Shown: positions 14,587-24,272, counted from the first letter of the stretch. The stretch is DNA of 64,000 bases from Agrobacterium fabrum str. C58 (GCF_000092025.1 NC_003062.2:1176001-1240000), one strand, 5' to 3'. Program-made: numbers and translations. Notes: generated by a model not told the origin, from the sequence alone.

Positions 14587-15531
14587 ATGTGGATACAGAT
14601 AATACAGCGCTTCTTTATTCTGTGCCTGATGCTGGCCATTGTCTCCATCATCGCGTTTCTGTTGCCCTATATGACGGGCGGGGATCCGGCACGCACCATC
14701 CTCTTCTCGCGCATGCACGATACCGCGCTCGATCCGCACGCGGTGGAGGCGTTGAGGGTCAGTCTTGGGCTCGACCGGCCGCTTTACGTGCAATATTTCA
14801 CATGGCTGTGGAATGCACTGCGCGGTGATCTCGGTTTTTCTTTCACCAGCAGTCAGCCTGTCGCCAACGAGCTTTTGCGCTCTCTCGGCGTATCAGTGAC
14901 CCTGGCGCTGACGGCATTGGCCGTCGCGGTCGCCGTGGCGCTGCCGCTCGGCACGCTTGCGGCCATGCGCCCGGGTGGACGGCTCGACAATTTCGCGACA
15001 CTGATGATCCAGACCTTCGTCGCGACACCGGAATACTGGTTTGCGCCCATGTCGGCGCTGGTCTTTGCGCTTTATCTCGGCTGGTTGCCCTCGGCCGGAT
15101 GGGACAGCTGGCGTTCGCTGGTGCTGCCTGCGCTGACCCTGACACTGCGGCCGCTCGCCTATTTCACCCAGGTCACCCGTGCCGCCATGGCCGAGGTCTT
15201 GCGCGCGCCCTATATCACGGCGGCACGCAGCCGCGGCCTTGGCATGCATGGCACGGTCATGCGCCACGGCATCCGCAACGGCTCGCTGCCGGTGGTCACC
15301 TTCTTTGCGCTGTGGCTTGCGGGCTTGCTTGGCGGATCGGTGGTGGTGGAAGTGATCTTCGCCATTCCCGGCATGGGCCGGCTCCTCTACGACGCCGTGA
15401 TCAATCGCGACATCCCGATGCTGCAGGGCGGTTTCATCTGCATCGTGGCCCTGTCCATCCTGGTCAATACCCTGGCCGACAGCTTCTATGTTCTGATCAA
15501 TCCAGCCATGCGAGGTCAACATGACCACTAG
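14587..15531 (+). CDS. ABC transporter permease, DppB/OppB type
   Basis: A 314-residue inner-membrane permease of a family-5 (oligopeptide/dipeptide/nickel) ABC importer. Six hydrophobic segments are visible, starting WIQIIQRFFILCLMLAIVSI. The EAA-type coupling loop is TAARSRGLGMHGTVMRHGIR. AAGGAGAG precedes the ATG. The end overlaps the next permease by 11 bases (start ATG 15521). First gene of a five-gene set, about 75 bp after hmrR. Confidence 0.88.
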   Translation: MWIQIIQRFFILCLMLAIVSIIAFLLPYMTGGDPARTILFSRMHDTALDPHAVEALRVSLGLDRPLYVQYFTWLWNALRGDLGFSFTSSQPVANELLRSLGVSVTLALTALAVAVAVALPLGTLAAMRPGGRLDNFATLMIQTFVATPEYWFAPMSALVFALYLGWLPSAGWDSWRSLVLPALTLTLRPLAYFTQVTRAAMAEVLRAPYITAARSRGLGMHGTVMRHGIRNGSLPVVTFFALWLAGLLGGSVVVEVIFAIPGMGRLLYDAVINRDIPMLQGGFICIVALSILVNTLADSFYVLINPAMRGQHDH

Positions 15532-16426
15532 TCTTTTCCCGAGCGCGCCTGCCGCCGCCATGCCCATGACCTTGCCCACACGCCCGTCGACACTCTCCCG
15601 GTTCACGGATTTCATCCGCCGGCGGCACTGGACCTTCTATGCGGGATCGGCAATTTTTCTCGCCATCGTCCTGCTCCTGGTGATCGCGCCCTGGATTTCG
15701 CCCTATAATCCGGCACAGCAGAACCTTCGCCTCAGGCTGAATGCGCCGAGCGCCACCTATTGGCTTGGAACAGATCATCTCGGTCGCGATGTCCTGAGCC
15801 GGCTCTTGATCGGCGGCCGTTTCACAGTCACGATCGCCGCTATCACTGTCATTCTGTCGGTCGGTATTGGAACCTTCATCGGCATCATCAGCGGCCGCAG
15901 CCGCGGTATCCTCGATGAAGTGCTGATGCGCGTGGTCGATCTGCTTATCGCCATACCCGATGTGGTGATTGCGATTTTCCTGGTCGCCATCTTTGGTCCC
16001 GGATACGGAACGTTGATCGCGTCGCTAACGATCGTCGGCTGGACGCCTTTTGCGCGGTTGGCGCGGGGACTGACGCTCGCGATCAATTCCCGCGAATATA
16101 TCCGCGCCGCGGAGGTGCTAGGCTGCACGCGGCGCTTCATCATCTTCCGGCATATCATTCCCAATACGATCTGGCCGATCGCGGCCGTGGCGTTCCTGCG
16201 ATTTGGCCACAAGCTGATCACAGTAGGCGGTTTGTCATTCCTGGGGCTCGGCGTGCAGCCGCCGGCCGCCGACTGGGCGCTGATGCTGTCAGATGCACAG
16301 GCCTATGCCGAGCGCATGCCAATTCTCGTCATCGCACCGGGTCTCGCGATCTTCCTGTCGGCACTCAGCGTGACGTGGATCGGCCATGGCCTCAACCTGG
16401 AAACGAAGAAAACGAACAATCATTGA
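15521..16426 (+). CDS. ABC transporter permease, DppC/OppC type
   Basis: A 301-residue second permease of the same importer. It has an N-terminal cytoplasmic extension, then LGTDHLGRDVLSRLLIGGR, a hallmark of DppC/OppC proteins, and the coupling loop AAEVLGCTRRFIIFRHIIP. It ends with a short charged tail. A hairpin TGCCTG/CAGGCA (16427-16442) follows the stop. Confidence 0.88.
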   Translation: MTTSLFPSAPAAAMPMTLPTRPSTLSRFTDFIRRRHWTFYAGSAIFLAIVLLLVIAPWISPYNPAQQNLRLRLNAPSATYWLGTDHLGRDVLSRLLIGGRFTVTIAAITVILSVGIGTFIGIISGRSRGILDEVLMRVVDLLIAIPDVVIAIFLVAIFGPGYGTLIASLTIVGWTPFARLARGLTLAINSREYIRAAEVLGCTRRFIIFRHIIPNTIWPIAAVAFLRFGHKLITVGGLSFLGLGVQPPAADWALMLSDAQAYAERMPILVIAPGLAIFLSALSVTWIGHGLNLETKKTNNH

Positions 16427-16563
16427 TGCCTGCAAACAGGCAAGGACAGATTTGACTAATGTCAAACATAGATGAGGCCGCAGGGCCGGAAGGAGAGTAA
16501 TATCGTCTGAAGCCGCATGAATACGCAAATGCCTCCGATTCAATAAAAATAAGGGGAACTCTT

Positions 16564-17631
16564 ATGAATATCGAAGGGCAAACGCTTGCCAACACTGCCC
16601 TGTCTCCCGAGCGCGCACCGCTTCTGGAAATCGAGGATCTGCACGTTTCGGTGCCGACGCCAAATGGCCGCAAGTTTGTTATTTCGGGCCTGACGCTTTC
16701 CGTCAATGCCGGTGAAGTCGTCGCTCTTGTCGGCGAATCCGGATCGGGAAAGAGCATGACGGCTCTGTCGCTGATGCGGCTTCTGCCGCAGGGCGTGGAA
16801 ATCGATTCCGGCCGTATTTCCTTTGCCGGACGCGACATTCTCGCTCTTTCATCCTCCGAACTCGATGCGCTGCGCGGCGCCGATATCAGCATGCTGTTCC
16901 AGCAGCCGCAGGCCATGCTGGACCCGACCAGCCGGGTGAGGACGCAAGTGGCCGAGCCGCTCTGGATCCATCGCAAGATGAGCCGAAGCGCGGCGCTGAA
17001 CCGGGTCGTCGATCTCCTGTCCGATGTCGGCATTCCCGACCCCTCGGCGCGGGCGCAATGTTTCGCGCATGAGCTTTCCGGCGGCATGGCGCAACGCGTG
17101 ATGATTGCCGCAGCATTGTCGGGCAATCCGCAGCTGTTGATCGCCGATGAGCCGACGACGGCGCTCGATGTCACCGTGCAGGCACAAATCCTGCGCCTGC
17201 TGGACGATGAACGTCGCAAGCGCCGGCTGGCAACGCTACTCATCACCCACGATCTCTCGGTCGTCGCCGCTTTCGCGGACCGGATCGCGGTCATGTATGC
17301 CGGCCGCATCGTCGAGGAGGGGCCAACGCAGGCGATCCTGAAGGCGCCGCAGCACCCCTATACCAAGGCGCTCATCAGTTGCTCCCTGCTGACCACGGAC
17401 AGCGAGGGACAGTTGTTGACGATCCCCGGCTCAAGCGCACAGGCCCATGACATGTCCTGCGGCTGCCGGTTTCATCCGCGCTGCGCGCTTGCCAAGTCGG
17501 CAGGCATGGGAGGCCGCTGCATGGCGACCGAACCGGCTTTGAACGCCTTGCCTGAAGGGCGCAAGGCGCGGTGCTGGGCAGTCGGCGACGATCATGCCGA
17601 TCACGACCATTCCAGCCATGCGGTTTGTTGA
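16564..17631 (+). CDS. ABC transporter ATP-binding protein, DppD/OppD type
   Basis: A 355-residue ATPase. Walker A GESGSGKS (about residue 58), signature LSGGMAQRV, Walker B LLIADEPTTALD and the switch His in LITHDLSV are present. The C-terminal oligopeptide/dipeptide extension carries Cys residues (CGCRFHPRCALA, RCMA) that in this family may hold an Fe-S cluster. The 137-bp gap before it carries AAAAATAAGGGGAA as ribosome-binding region, the same block as before the binding-protein gene. Confidence 0.9.
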   Translation: MNIEGQTLANTALSPERAPLLEIEDLHVSVPTPNGRKFVISGLTLSVNAGEVVALVGESGSGKSMTALSLMRLLPQGVEIDSGRISFAGRDILALSSSELDALRGADISMLFQQPQAMLDPTSRVRTQVAEPLWIHRKMSRSAALNRVVDLLSDVGIPDPSARAQCFAHELSGGMAQRVMIAAALSGNPQLLIADEPTTALDVTVQAQILRLLDDERRKRRLATLLITHDLSVVAAFADRIAVMYAGRIVEEGPTQAILKAPQHPYTKALISCSLLTTDSEGQLLTIPGSSAQAHDMSCGCRFHPRCALAKSAGMGGRCMATEPALNALPEGRKARCWAVGDDHADHDHSSHAVC

Positions 17632-17642
17632 AGGAGGCGATG

Positions 17643-18653
17643 ATGTTTTCCAAAGCCATGACACAGATGCCACCATCGGCGGAGAACGGCAGCCGACCCT
17701 ATGTGGTCGCGAAGAACCTCTGCAAATATTATCCCATATCGGGCCTCGGTCACCGCGTGGTGAAATCCGTGGACGATGTTTCCCTGACGATCGGCGAGGG
17801 GGAGGTGCTGGGCCTCGTCGGCGAATCCGGATGCGGCAAAAGCACCGTTGCCGGATTGATCACGCGCCTGACGCACGCGACGCGGGGTGAGGTCAGCATC
17901 GGGGATCACGACATATTGCATATGCAGGGCGAAGCGTTGCGGCGCGTGCGCCGGGTCGTGCAACTGGTGTTTCAGGATCCCTATTCCGCGCTCGATCCGC
18001 GTATGCGCATTGGCCAGAGCATGGAGGCGCCGCTTGCTCAGCACGGTATCGGCACCCGCGCGGAGCGCACGGCGCGTGTCTTCCGCATGCTGGAGGAAGT
18101 CGGTCTGGACGGTTCCTTCTATGATCGGTATCCGAACCAGTGTTCCGGCGGCCAGTTGCAGCGCGTCGTCATCGGCCGCGCGCTTCTTCTCAATCCGAGT
18201 TTCCTTGTCTGTGACGAACCGACATCGGCACTCGACGCCTCGATGCGGACGCAGATTCTGAACCTCCTGATGGACATGAAGCGCCGTCACGGCCTGACGG
18301 TTCTGATGATTTCCCATGACTTGCGCGTCGTGCGTTATCTCTGTGATCGCATCGCGGTGATGTACCTCGGACGCATCGTTGAAATCGCTGATCGCGAAGA
18401 GCTTTTCCGGGCGCCCAAGCACCCCTATACCAAAGCTCTCATCGCCTCGTCGATGCTTGACGAGACCGGACTATATGCGCCCGAAATGCTTCTCGACGGC
18501 GATCTGCCGAGCCCGCTCAATCCTCCGGGTGGCTGCAAGTTTCACACCCGCTGCAAATATGCGACCGCGATCTGCGGTGAGGTGGAGCCGGTTCTGGAAG
18601 GCGTTTCCGGGGAGCATTTCGCGCGGTGCCACCGCTGGCGGGAATTGGGCTGA
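17643..18653 (+). CDS. ABC transporter ATP-binding protein, DppF/OppF type
   Basis: A 336-residue ATPase, partner of the preceding one. Walker A GESGCGKST, signature CSGGQLQRV, Walker B FLVCDEPTSALD, switch LMISHDLRV, and the C-terminal PPGGCKFHTRCKYA motif are visible. The start was set at ATG 17643 because AAGGAGG (17631-17637) overlaps the end of the upstream gene. Confidence 0.9.
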   Translation: MFSKAMTQMPPSAENGSRPYVVAKNLCKYYPISGLGHRVVKSVDDVSLTIGEGEVLGLVGESGCGKSTVAGLITRLTHATRGEVSIGDHDILHMQGEALRRVRRVVQLVFQDPYSALDPRMRIGQSMEAPLAQHGIGTRAERTARVFRMLEEVGLDGSFYDRYPNQCSGGQLQRVVIGRALLLNPSFLVCDEPTSALDASMRTQILNLLMDMKRRHGLTVLMISHDLRVVRYLCDRIAVMYLGRIVEIADREELFRAPKHPYTKALIASSMLDETGLYAPEMLLDGDLPSPLNPPGGCKFHTRCKYATAICGEVEPVLEGVSGEHFARCHRWRELG

Positions 18654-18885
18654 GAAACAGCGTACTGAATGTTTTTCAAACGATATGAAAAACAGTTGAA
18701 TAGTGCGTACGTAAAATAATATCGGAATAAAATTCCGAATACAAAAACATAGTATGGATGTAATTAAGACGGATATTTTATCGTATCCGCCAATAGATAT
18801 TTTCGCCGTTTATAATAGAAGGAATAATATACTTTATAGTAATTGAATTGTGAGCGTCATCATCAAAAATAAGGGGAATTATCCA
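18654..18885 (+). other. AT-rich spacer before the binding-protein gene
   Basis: This spacer is strikingly AT-rich compared with the rest of the operon. It holds two hairpins: CGGAAT-AAA-ATTCCG (18723-18737) and CGGATA/TATCCG (18770-18789). They could be mRNA processing or stability elements giving more binding protein than permease, or part of a separate promoter. No gene is seen. Confidence 0.5.
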
Positions 18886-20379
18886 ATGATAAAGCACGCA
18901 CTTTTAACCACCTGCGCCATTGCCGGCGCTTTTGGGGCTAATGCCGCAAATGCCGGCACCGTTACTTATGACGATAACTACGCCGTGAAAGCTGCGTGGC
19001 AGATGGCGTCAGATGACTCTACTCTCGGCATGCGCGTGGGGTGTTACGAAGGCCTGGTCCGAATTGGCTTCGACATGAGGCTGGAGGCATCACTTGCGGA
19101 ATCCTGGAAGCAAACGGAACCGAAGGTGTGGGAGTTCAAGCTGCGCAAGGGCGTTAAATTCCAGAACGGCGAAGACTTTAATGCCGCTGCGGCCGTTAAT
19201 GCCCTCACCCTTCTTCTGAAGGCATCCGTTCCTGCCCGCGCCTTTTCGCCGAAACAGATCGCTGGGGTGGAAGCCGTTGGCGATGATGTTGTGAAGGTGA
19301 CGACGATCGAACCATCGGTGCTGTTGCCCGCGCAGTTGGCAAGCCCCGCCACCGCCATCCTTGCGCCATCGGCCTATAAAGACGGCAAGATCAATCCGAT
19401 CGGTACCTGCACCGGACCGTTCGAGATCACGGAGGTCGATCCCAACCAATATATGGTCATGAAGGCCAACCACGGATACTGGGGTGGCATGCCGAAACTG
19501 GACGGTGGTCGCGTCAATTTCGTTCCCGACGCCGACACTCGCGCCACCCAGATAAGGACGGGCGAAGTGCAGATTTCTCGTCTGGTGCCCCCCTGGTCGA
19601 TCAAAACCATCGAATCCACAAAGGGTGTCAAGGTCGCCGCTATTTCAGTGCCGCGCATTACAGAGTTGCTGCTGAACAATTCCAGGCCACCGTTCAAAGA
19701 TAAAAAGGTTCGTGAGGCCGTGCGTGCGGCAATCGACGCCGCCGGCATCGCCAGCAGCATTTACGAAGAGAAGGTCAAAAGCGCGAGCATGCCGTTTGCG
19801 CCTGGGCAGCCCTGGGCGGCGGAAGAACCCACATCGACCTATGACGTGGCAAAGGCAAAGTCTCTCCTCAAGGAAGCCGGCATCGCGCCGGGCAGCCTGA
19901 AAGTCACCATTCTTGCTTACACGATGAAGACCGAATTGAAAGATGTGGCCGCGATTATTCAGGCGCAGTTGGAGGAGATCGGTATCAAGGTCGATGTCCG
20001 CGTCGCAGAATATAGCGCGATCGAGCCCGACCTTCTCGCCGGCAACTTCGACATGGTGTTGCTCTCCCGTGGTTACGCCACGGACGTCATCGAGCCGGCT
20101 GGATATCTCAACGCCGACTATTCCTGCACCGGAACGTACAACATCTCGCATTATTGCAATGAAGAAACGGACAAGTTGATCAAGGCCGCCTATGCCGAAG
20201 TCGAACCAGCGAAGCGTTACGCGATCTACGGTCAGATAGCGAAGAAGATCTATGACGATGCCGTCTCGGTCTTCCTCGTCCACGAGACCGTGTTCGATGC
20301 CTATTCCGAGAAACTCGAAAATTTCCGACCGCACCCGATCAACTATTTCGTGCTGACGAAGGAACTGTCGATCAAGTAG
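18886..20379 (+). CDS. Family-5 periplasmic substrate-binding protein
   Basis: A 497-residue exported receptor of the adjacent ABC importer. The signal peptide is MIKHALLTTCAIAGAFGANA then ANAG. The family-5 pattern follows: LAESWKQTEPKVWEFKLRKG, VKFQNGEDF, and a C-terminal lobe. The family binds peptides, opines, nickel or metallophores; the ligand cannot be told here. AAGGGG precedes the ATG. Placement beside copper genes may hint at metal uptake, but only by context. Confidence 0.85.
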   Translation: MIKHALLTTCAIAGAFGANAANAGTVTYDDNYAVKAAWQMASDDSTLGMRVGCYEGLVRIGFDMRLEASLAESWKQTEPKVWEFKLRKGVKFQNGEDFNAAAAVNALTLLLKASVPARAFSPKQIAGVEAVGDDVVKVTTIEPSVLLPAQLASPATAILAPSAYKDGKINPIGTCTGPFEITEVDPNQYMVMKANHGYWGGMPKLDGGRVNFVPDADTRATQIRTGEVQISRLVPPWSIKTIESTKGVKVAAISVPRITELLLNNSRPPFKDKKVREAVRAAIDAAGIASSIYEEKVKSASMPFAPGQPWAAEEPTSTYDVAKAKSLLKEAGIAPGSLKVTILAYTMKTELKDVAAIIQAQLEEIGIKVDVRVAEYSAIEPDLLAGNFDMVLLSRGYATDVIEPAGYLNADYSCTGTYNISHYCNEETDKLIKAAYAEVEPAKRYAIYGQIAKKIYDDAVSVFLVHETVFDAYSEKLENFRPHPINYFVLTKELSIK

Positions 20380-20398
20380 ATCGACGTTATGAAAAAGA

Positions 20399-20418
20399 CC
20401 CGGCTCCCAGGAGCCGGG
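20399..20418 (+). terminator. Stem-loop terminator after ABC operon
   Basis: CCCGGCTC (20399-20406) pairs with GAGCCGGG (20411-20418), four-base loop, 20 bases after the stop. A-rich bases precede it and no long U tract follows on the plus strand. Confidence 0.6.
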
Positions 20419-20712
20419 TTCCACAAAGACGTAGTCCGGACTTTGAAAACCCGATCAATGTTCCCCGCTCTTGCACGCGCATAAGCCCGGCAGCAAGCGC
20501 GGGGTTTTGTCACGACCGATATTGCGCGGCGGCACCGTTTTGGATTGGCGCAACGTTCTGCCGTCTTGTCCGATGAAGAGGAGAAGATATCTGCCGGGAA
20601 GGATGGAGCGATCGTTGAAGGCATCCAACGGCGTCACGCAAATGGAGCGTGCACTCGGGCATAGGGCAAACCGACGGCCGCATGGAAAAGCCGCCGCCGG
20701 TATCTCTTCGGA
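20419..20712. other. Gap with no supported gene
   Basis: Between the ABC operon terminator and copZ I see no convincing coding region. Open frames on either strand lack ribosome-binding sites and family resemblance. GCGCGGGG-type GC-rich hairpins are present, nothing diagnostic. Confidence 0.4.
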
Positions 20713-20967
20713 TCAGGCGCGCGCTTCCGGCGTATAACCAGCGGCGGTGATGATTTCAGCAATGTGTGCCGCGTCGGAGACGCCGCCGACCACGACCGTG
20801 CGGCTTGCAGGGTCTGCATGCACAGCAGCACCGGGAACGGTCTTTTCGATCGCGCCCTTGATCACGCCGGCGCAGTGACCGCAGGTCATGTCTTCAACGT
20901 GGAAAGAAAGGCCTGCATTATCAGGTGCGGTGGTGGTTTCGGCATGATGCTGATGAGCGGTGCACAT
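20713..20967 (-). CDS. CopZ-like copper chaperone (HMA domain)
   Basis: An 84-residue cytosolic copper carrier. One heavy-metal domain with MTCGHC at about residues 29-34 and the usual beta-alpha-beta pattern to GYTPEARA. The N-terminus MCTAHQHHAET has extra Cys and His that may add metal sites. It should pass Cu(I) to ActP and HmrR. Preceded by an HmrR-type site (21004-21034). Confidence 0.88.
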   Translation of the reverse strand: MCTAHQHHAETTTAPDNAGLSFHVEDMTCGHCAGVIKGAIEKTVPGAAVHADPASRTVVVGGVSDAAHIAEIITAAGYTPEARA

Positions 20968-21003
20968 AGGCGGTTCTCCATGGTTTGGAATTATAACAGG
21001 TGG

Positions 21004-21034
21004 AGCCTGAACTATTCCAACGTGGGAAGGTCAA
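21004..21034 (-). promoter_or_regulatory. HmrR/CueR-type promoter of the copZ-like gene
   Basis: On the minus strand TTGACC (21029-21034) and CAGGCT (21004-21009) are separated by 19 bp. The spacer carries the dyad ACCTTCCCA..TGGAATAGT, very close to the E. coli copA CueR box. It lies about 37 bp upstream of the start codon. Confidence 0.82.
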
Positions 21035-21073
21035 GCGCTTTATTCGCCCCTGCGCAACATCTGTTTCGCCGGA

Positions 21074-22531
21074 TCAGCTGCGCCAGAAAATCGGCATCAG
21101 CAGCACGAGCACCGTCAGGATTTCCAGGCGCCCGAGCAGCATCAGGACGGACAGGAGATAGAGCGCCGGTTCGCTGATGGTGGAGAAATTGCCGGCCGGG
21201 CCGATGATGGGGCCGATACCCGGGCCGACATTGGCAAGCGAGGTCGCAACGGCCGAGGTGGCGGTGAGGAAATCATAACCCATCAGGCTCATGGCAAGGC
21301 TACCGGCGATCCACAGGGCGATAAAACAACTGACAAAAAGGAAGATCGTACGGATCGTGTCCGGATCGACCACCTGCTGGCCATAACGCACGGAATAGAC
21401 GGCGTTCGGATAGATCAGTTTTTTGAGGCCGGCCCGCACCACGTTGAACATGATGAGAAAACGATAGGCCTTGATGCCGCCCGCCGTCGAGCCGGAACAG
21501 CCGCCCATGAACGTCGCGAAAAAGGCGACGACAACGACGAAGGGCCCCCAGAGCGTATAGTCATCGCTCGCAAAACCGCCGGTCGAGAGGATCGAGGTCA
21601 TGTTGAAGAAGGAATGGCTGAGCGCATCGTCCAGCGGCACGCCGTTCCTGAAATGATGATAAACGCCGACCGCAATCGAGATCGCGCAGAGATAACCAAG
21701 GAAGACGGCGATCTGCGGGTCACGCAGCGTCTCCAGCCGGCGGCGCACCGCAAGCAGGATCATGACTGAGAAGGGCAGGCTGCCGAAGATCAGGAAGATG
21801 GTGGCAATCCACAGCAGGGCGGTATTGTTGAAATAGGCAAAGGAGGCGTCGTGGGTGGAAAACCCACCGGTCGCGACCGTCGACATGGCATGGTTCAGCG
21901 CATCGAAATGTGACATGCCGGCAAAGTCATAGGCCATGGTGCAGGCGAGCGTCATGATGATGTAGATCGCCACGAAAGCCCGTGTAAAGCTTGCCAGCCG
22001 CGCGAAGGGCCGGTCGTTGCCGGTATCGGAAGACTCCATGCGAAAGAAGGTCATGCCGCCCACGCGCAGCAACGGCAGGATGAAGAGACCGAGTGCGACG
22101 ATACCGATGCCGCCGAGCCAGCAGAGCAGCGACCGCCAGAGGAGAATGCCCTGCGGCGCGTGGTCTAGCCCGGATATGGCGGTCGATCCTGTCGTGGTGA
22201 TGGCGGAAACGGATTCAAAGAGCGCTTGACCGGGCGTCAGACCAAGTTCGGACAGGTAAAGCGGCACCGCGCCGACGATGGAAAACACCAGCCACAGCAG
22301 GTTGACGAGCAGGAAGCCGAAACGTTTGTTGAAGGAGGTGATAGGGCCGCGGGTGGCGAGCGCGCAGGCCAGCGAGAAGCCGCCGCACATGAAACCCGAA
22401 AGCGCAAACACCATCCAGTCGTCATTGCCGTAATAAAGATCGGTCAGCGCCGGCAGGAACATGGCCGTTGCAAGGTAGAGCCCGAAGATGGACGCCACAT
22501 AGATGACGGAGCGCAGGAGGTTGCTGTTCAA
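21074..22531 (-). CDS. trkH: TrkH-family potassium transporter
   Basis: A 485-residue inner-membrane K+ channel subunit that works with TrkA-type regulators. Four pore-loop repeats are visible: TTTGSTAISGL, STVATGGFSTHD, SILSTGGFASDD and SLANVGPGIG, each with the filter Gly. Ten or so hydrophobic helices fit the family. Divergent from ilvA, 80 bp apart. Confidence 0.92.
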   Translation of the reverse strand: MNSNLLRSVIYVASIFGLYLATAMFLPALTDLYYGNDDWMVFALSGFMCGGFSLACALATRGPITSFNKRFGFLLVNLLWLVFSIVGAVPLYLSELGLTPGQALFESVSAITTTGSTAISGLDHAPQGILLWRSLLCWLGGIGIVALGLFILPLLRVGGMTFFRMESSDTGNDRPFARLASFTRAFVAIYIIMTLACTMAYDFAGMSHFDALNHAMSTVATGGFSTHDASFAYFNNTALLWIATIFLIFGSLPFSVMILLAVRRRLETLRDPQIAVFLGYLCAISIAVGVYHHFRNGVPLDDALSHSFFNMTSILSTGGFASDDYTLWGPFVVVVAFFATFMGGCSGSTAGGIKAYRFLIMFNVVRAGLKKLIYPNAVYSVRYGQQVVDPDTIRTIFLFVSCFIALWIAGSLAMSLMGYDFLTATSAVATSLANVGPGIGPIIGPAGNFSTISEPALYLLSVLMLLGRLEILTVLVLLMPIFWRS

Positions 22532-22611
22532 GAAATGAAACCCAGAGTTCGTGGCCGCGCTGAAATGAGTCTTTGTCTCCGACGCCTTCCTATGGCATAG
22601 CGGGTGCCATT

Positions 22612-23886
22612 ATGAATTTCAATGGATTGACTATCGTGGACAAGCAGCTTGTGGAAGCAGCGCGGCGGGAAGTGCGGGAGATATTCCCGGAAACGCCGCT
22701 GCAGTTGAATGAACATCTCAGCCGTCGCTATGGCGCATCGATTTGGCTGAAGCGTGAGGATCTGTCCCCGGTTCGTTCCTACAAGATTAGAGGCGCATTC
22801 AATTTTCTCCGCAAGGCGGTGGCCAAGGCTGGCAAGGACAAGGTTTTCGTCTGCGCGTCCGCCGGCAACCACGCCCAGGGCTTTGCTTTCGCCTGCCGCC
22901 ATTTCGGCGTTCACGGCGTCGTTTTCATGCCGGTGACGACACCGCAGCAGAAGATCGAAAAAACCCGCATCTTTGGCGGAGAGTTCATCAAGATCCGTCT
23001 GGTGGGCGATATCTTCGACCAGTGTTACGCCGCTGCGCGTCAGCATGTGCAGGACCATGACGGCTACATGGTTCCGCCCTTTGACCATGAGGATATTATC
23101 GAAGGCCAGGCGACGGTCGCCGCCGAGATCATGGACCAGCTGCCCGAAGGCACCAAACCTGACATCGTCGTGATGCCTGTCGGTGGTGGCGGTCTTTCGG
23201 CCGGCCTGACCGGGTTTCTGGCCGGCACGGTGAAGAAGGAGAACTTCGTGTTCTGCGAGCCGGAAGGCGCGCCCAGCCTGAAAAAGAGCCTGGAACGTGG
23301 CGAACCGGTGACGCTGAACAAGGTCGACAATTTTGTCGATGGTGCCGCCGTTGCCCGCATCGGCGACCTGAACTTCAAGGCGCTGAAGGATTTTCCGGCC
23401 GAGCAGGTGATGCTCATCCCGGAAAATGCGATCTGCGTGACGATCATCGAGATGCTGAACCTAGAAGGCGTGGTGCTGGAGCCTGCGGGCGCCCTGTCCA
23501 TCGCCGCGCTGGAAAGGCTCGGCCGCGAGAGGCTGGAAGGCAAGACGGTCATCGCCGTGGTCTCCGGCGGTAATTTCGATTTCGAGCGCCTGCCGGACGT
23601 CAAGGAACGCGCCATGCGTTACACCGGCGTGAAGAAGTACTTCATCCTGCGCCTGCCGCAGCGCCCCGGCGCGCTGCGCGATTTCCTCAATCTGCTCGGT
23701 CCGGACGACGATATCGCCCGTTTCGAATATCTGAAGAAATCCGCCCGCAATTTCGGCTCGATCCTGATCGGCATCGAGACCAATGCGCAGGAAAACTTCG
23801 CCGGGTTGCTGGAGCGCTTCGAGGCAGCCGGTCTCGGCTATGAGGATATTACCGAAAACGACATCTTGTCGAACCTGATCATCTGA
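22612..23886 (+). CDS. ilvA: Threonine dehydratase (PLP)
   Basis: A 424-residue enzyme that deaminates threonine to 2-oxobutanoate, the first step to isoleucine. PLP lysine in SYKIRGAFN (about 56), the phosphate loop GGGGLSAG, and a short C-terminal ACT-like part (YFILRLPQRPGALRDFLNLL) that may bind isoleucine. ATG 22612 was preferred over ATG 22573, which would add 13 atypical residues. Confidence 0.92.
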   Translation: MNFNGLTIVDKQLVEAARREVREIFPETPLQLNEHLSRRYGASIWLKREDLSPVRSYKIRGAFNFLRKAVAKAGKDKVFVCASAGNHAQGFAFACRHFGVHGVVFMPVTTPQQKIEKTRIFGGEFIKIRLVGDIFDQCYAAARQHVQDHDGYMVPPFDHEDIIEGQATVAAEIMDQLPEGTKPDIVVMPVGGGGLSAGLTGFLAGTVKKENFVFCEPEGAPSLKKSLERGEPVTLNKVDNFVDGAAVARIGDLNFKALKDFPAEQVMLIPENAICVTIIEMLNLEGVVLEPAGALSIAALERLGRERLEGKTVIAVVSGGNFDFERLPDVKERAMRYTGVKKYFILRLPQRPGALRDFLNLLGPDDDIARFEYLKKSARNFGSILIGIETNAQENFAGLLERFEAAGLGYEDITENDILSNLII

Positions 23887-23905
23887 TCGGGAACGAACGA
23901 CAGGG

Positions 23906-23928
23906 AAGGGCGGATCACCTCCGCCCTT
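23906..23928 (+). terminator. Terminator hairpin after ilvA
   Basis: AAGGGCGGA (23906-23914) pairs with TCCGCCCTT (23920-23928), loop of 5, 20 bases after the ilvA stop. Confidence 0.65.
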
Positions 23929-23960
23929 CAAACGTGATATTGATTGAGGGAGTGAAAGCC

Positions 23961-24272
23961 ATGGCATCGTTTTTTTCCAAAATCCTCTCGGCCTTCGGCT
24001 CCGGCCAGCCGTCTTCCGACGCGCCGCAGAAGGTGGCGCAGGCCGAGCCGCATGCGCATGGCGACTATCTGATCTATGCGACCCCGATCAAGGAAGGCGG
24101 CCAGTTCCGCCTGGCGGGCCGTATCGAAAAAAAGGCCGGTGACGAAGTGCTGGTGCATGAATTCGTGCGCGCCGATGTCTTCACCAGCCTGGACGATGCG
24201 GTGGAGTTCACGATCCGCAAGGCGAAACTCATCATCGATCAGAACGGCGCATCACTTTTCCCAGGAAAATGA
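23961..24272 (+). CDS. HlyU-family protein
   Basis: A 103-residue protein with the HlyU signature FRLAGRIEKKAGDEVLVHEF then VRADVFTSLDDAVEF and TIRKAKLIIDQNG. HlyU proteins in vibrios activate toxin genes; in rhizobia their role is not established. GGGAG precedes ATG 23961. Monocistronic, between terminator and palindromic repeat. Confidence 0.8.
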   Translation: MASFFSKILSAFGSGQPSSDAPQKVAQAEPHAHGDYLIYATPIKEGGQFRLAGRIEKKAGDEVLVHEFVRADVFTSLDDAVEFTIRKAKLIIDQNGASLFPGK

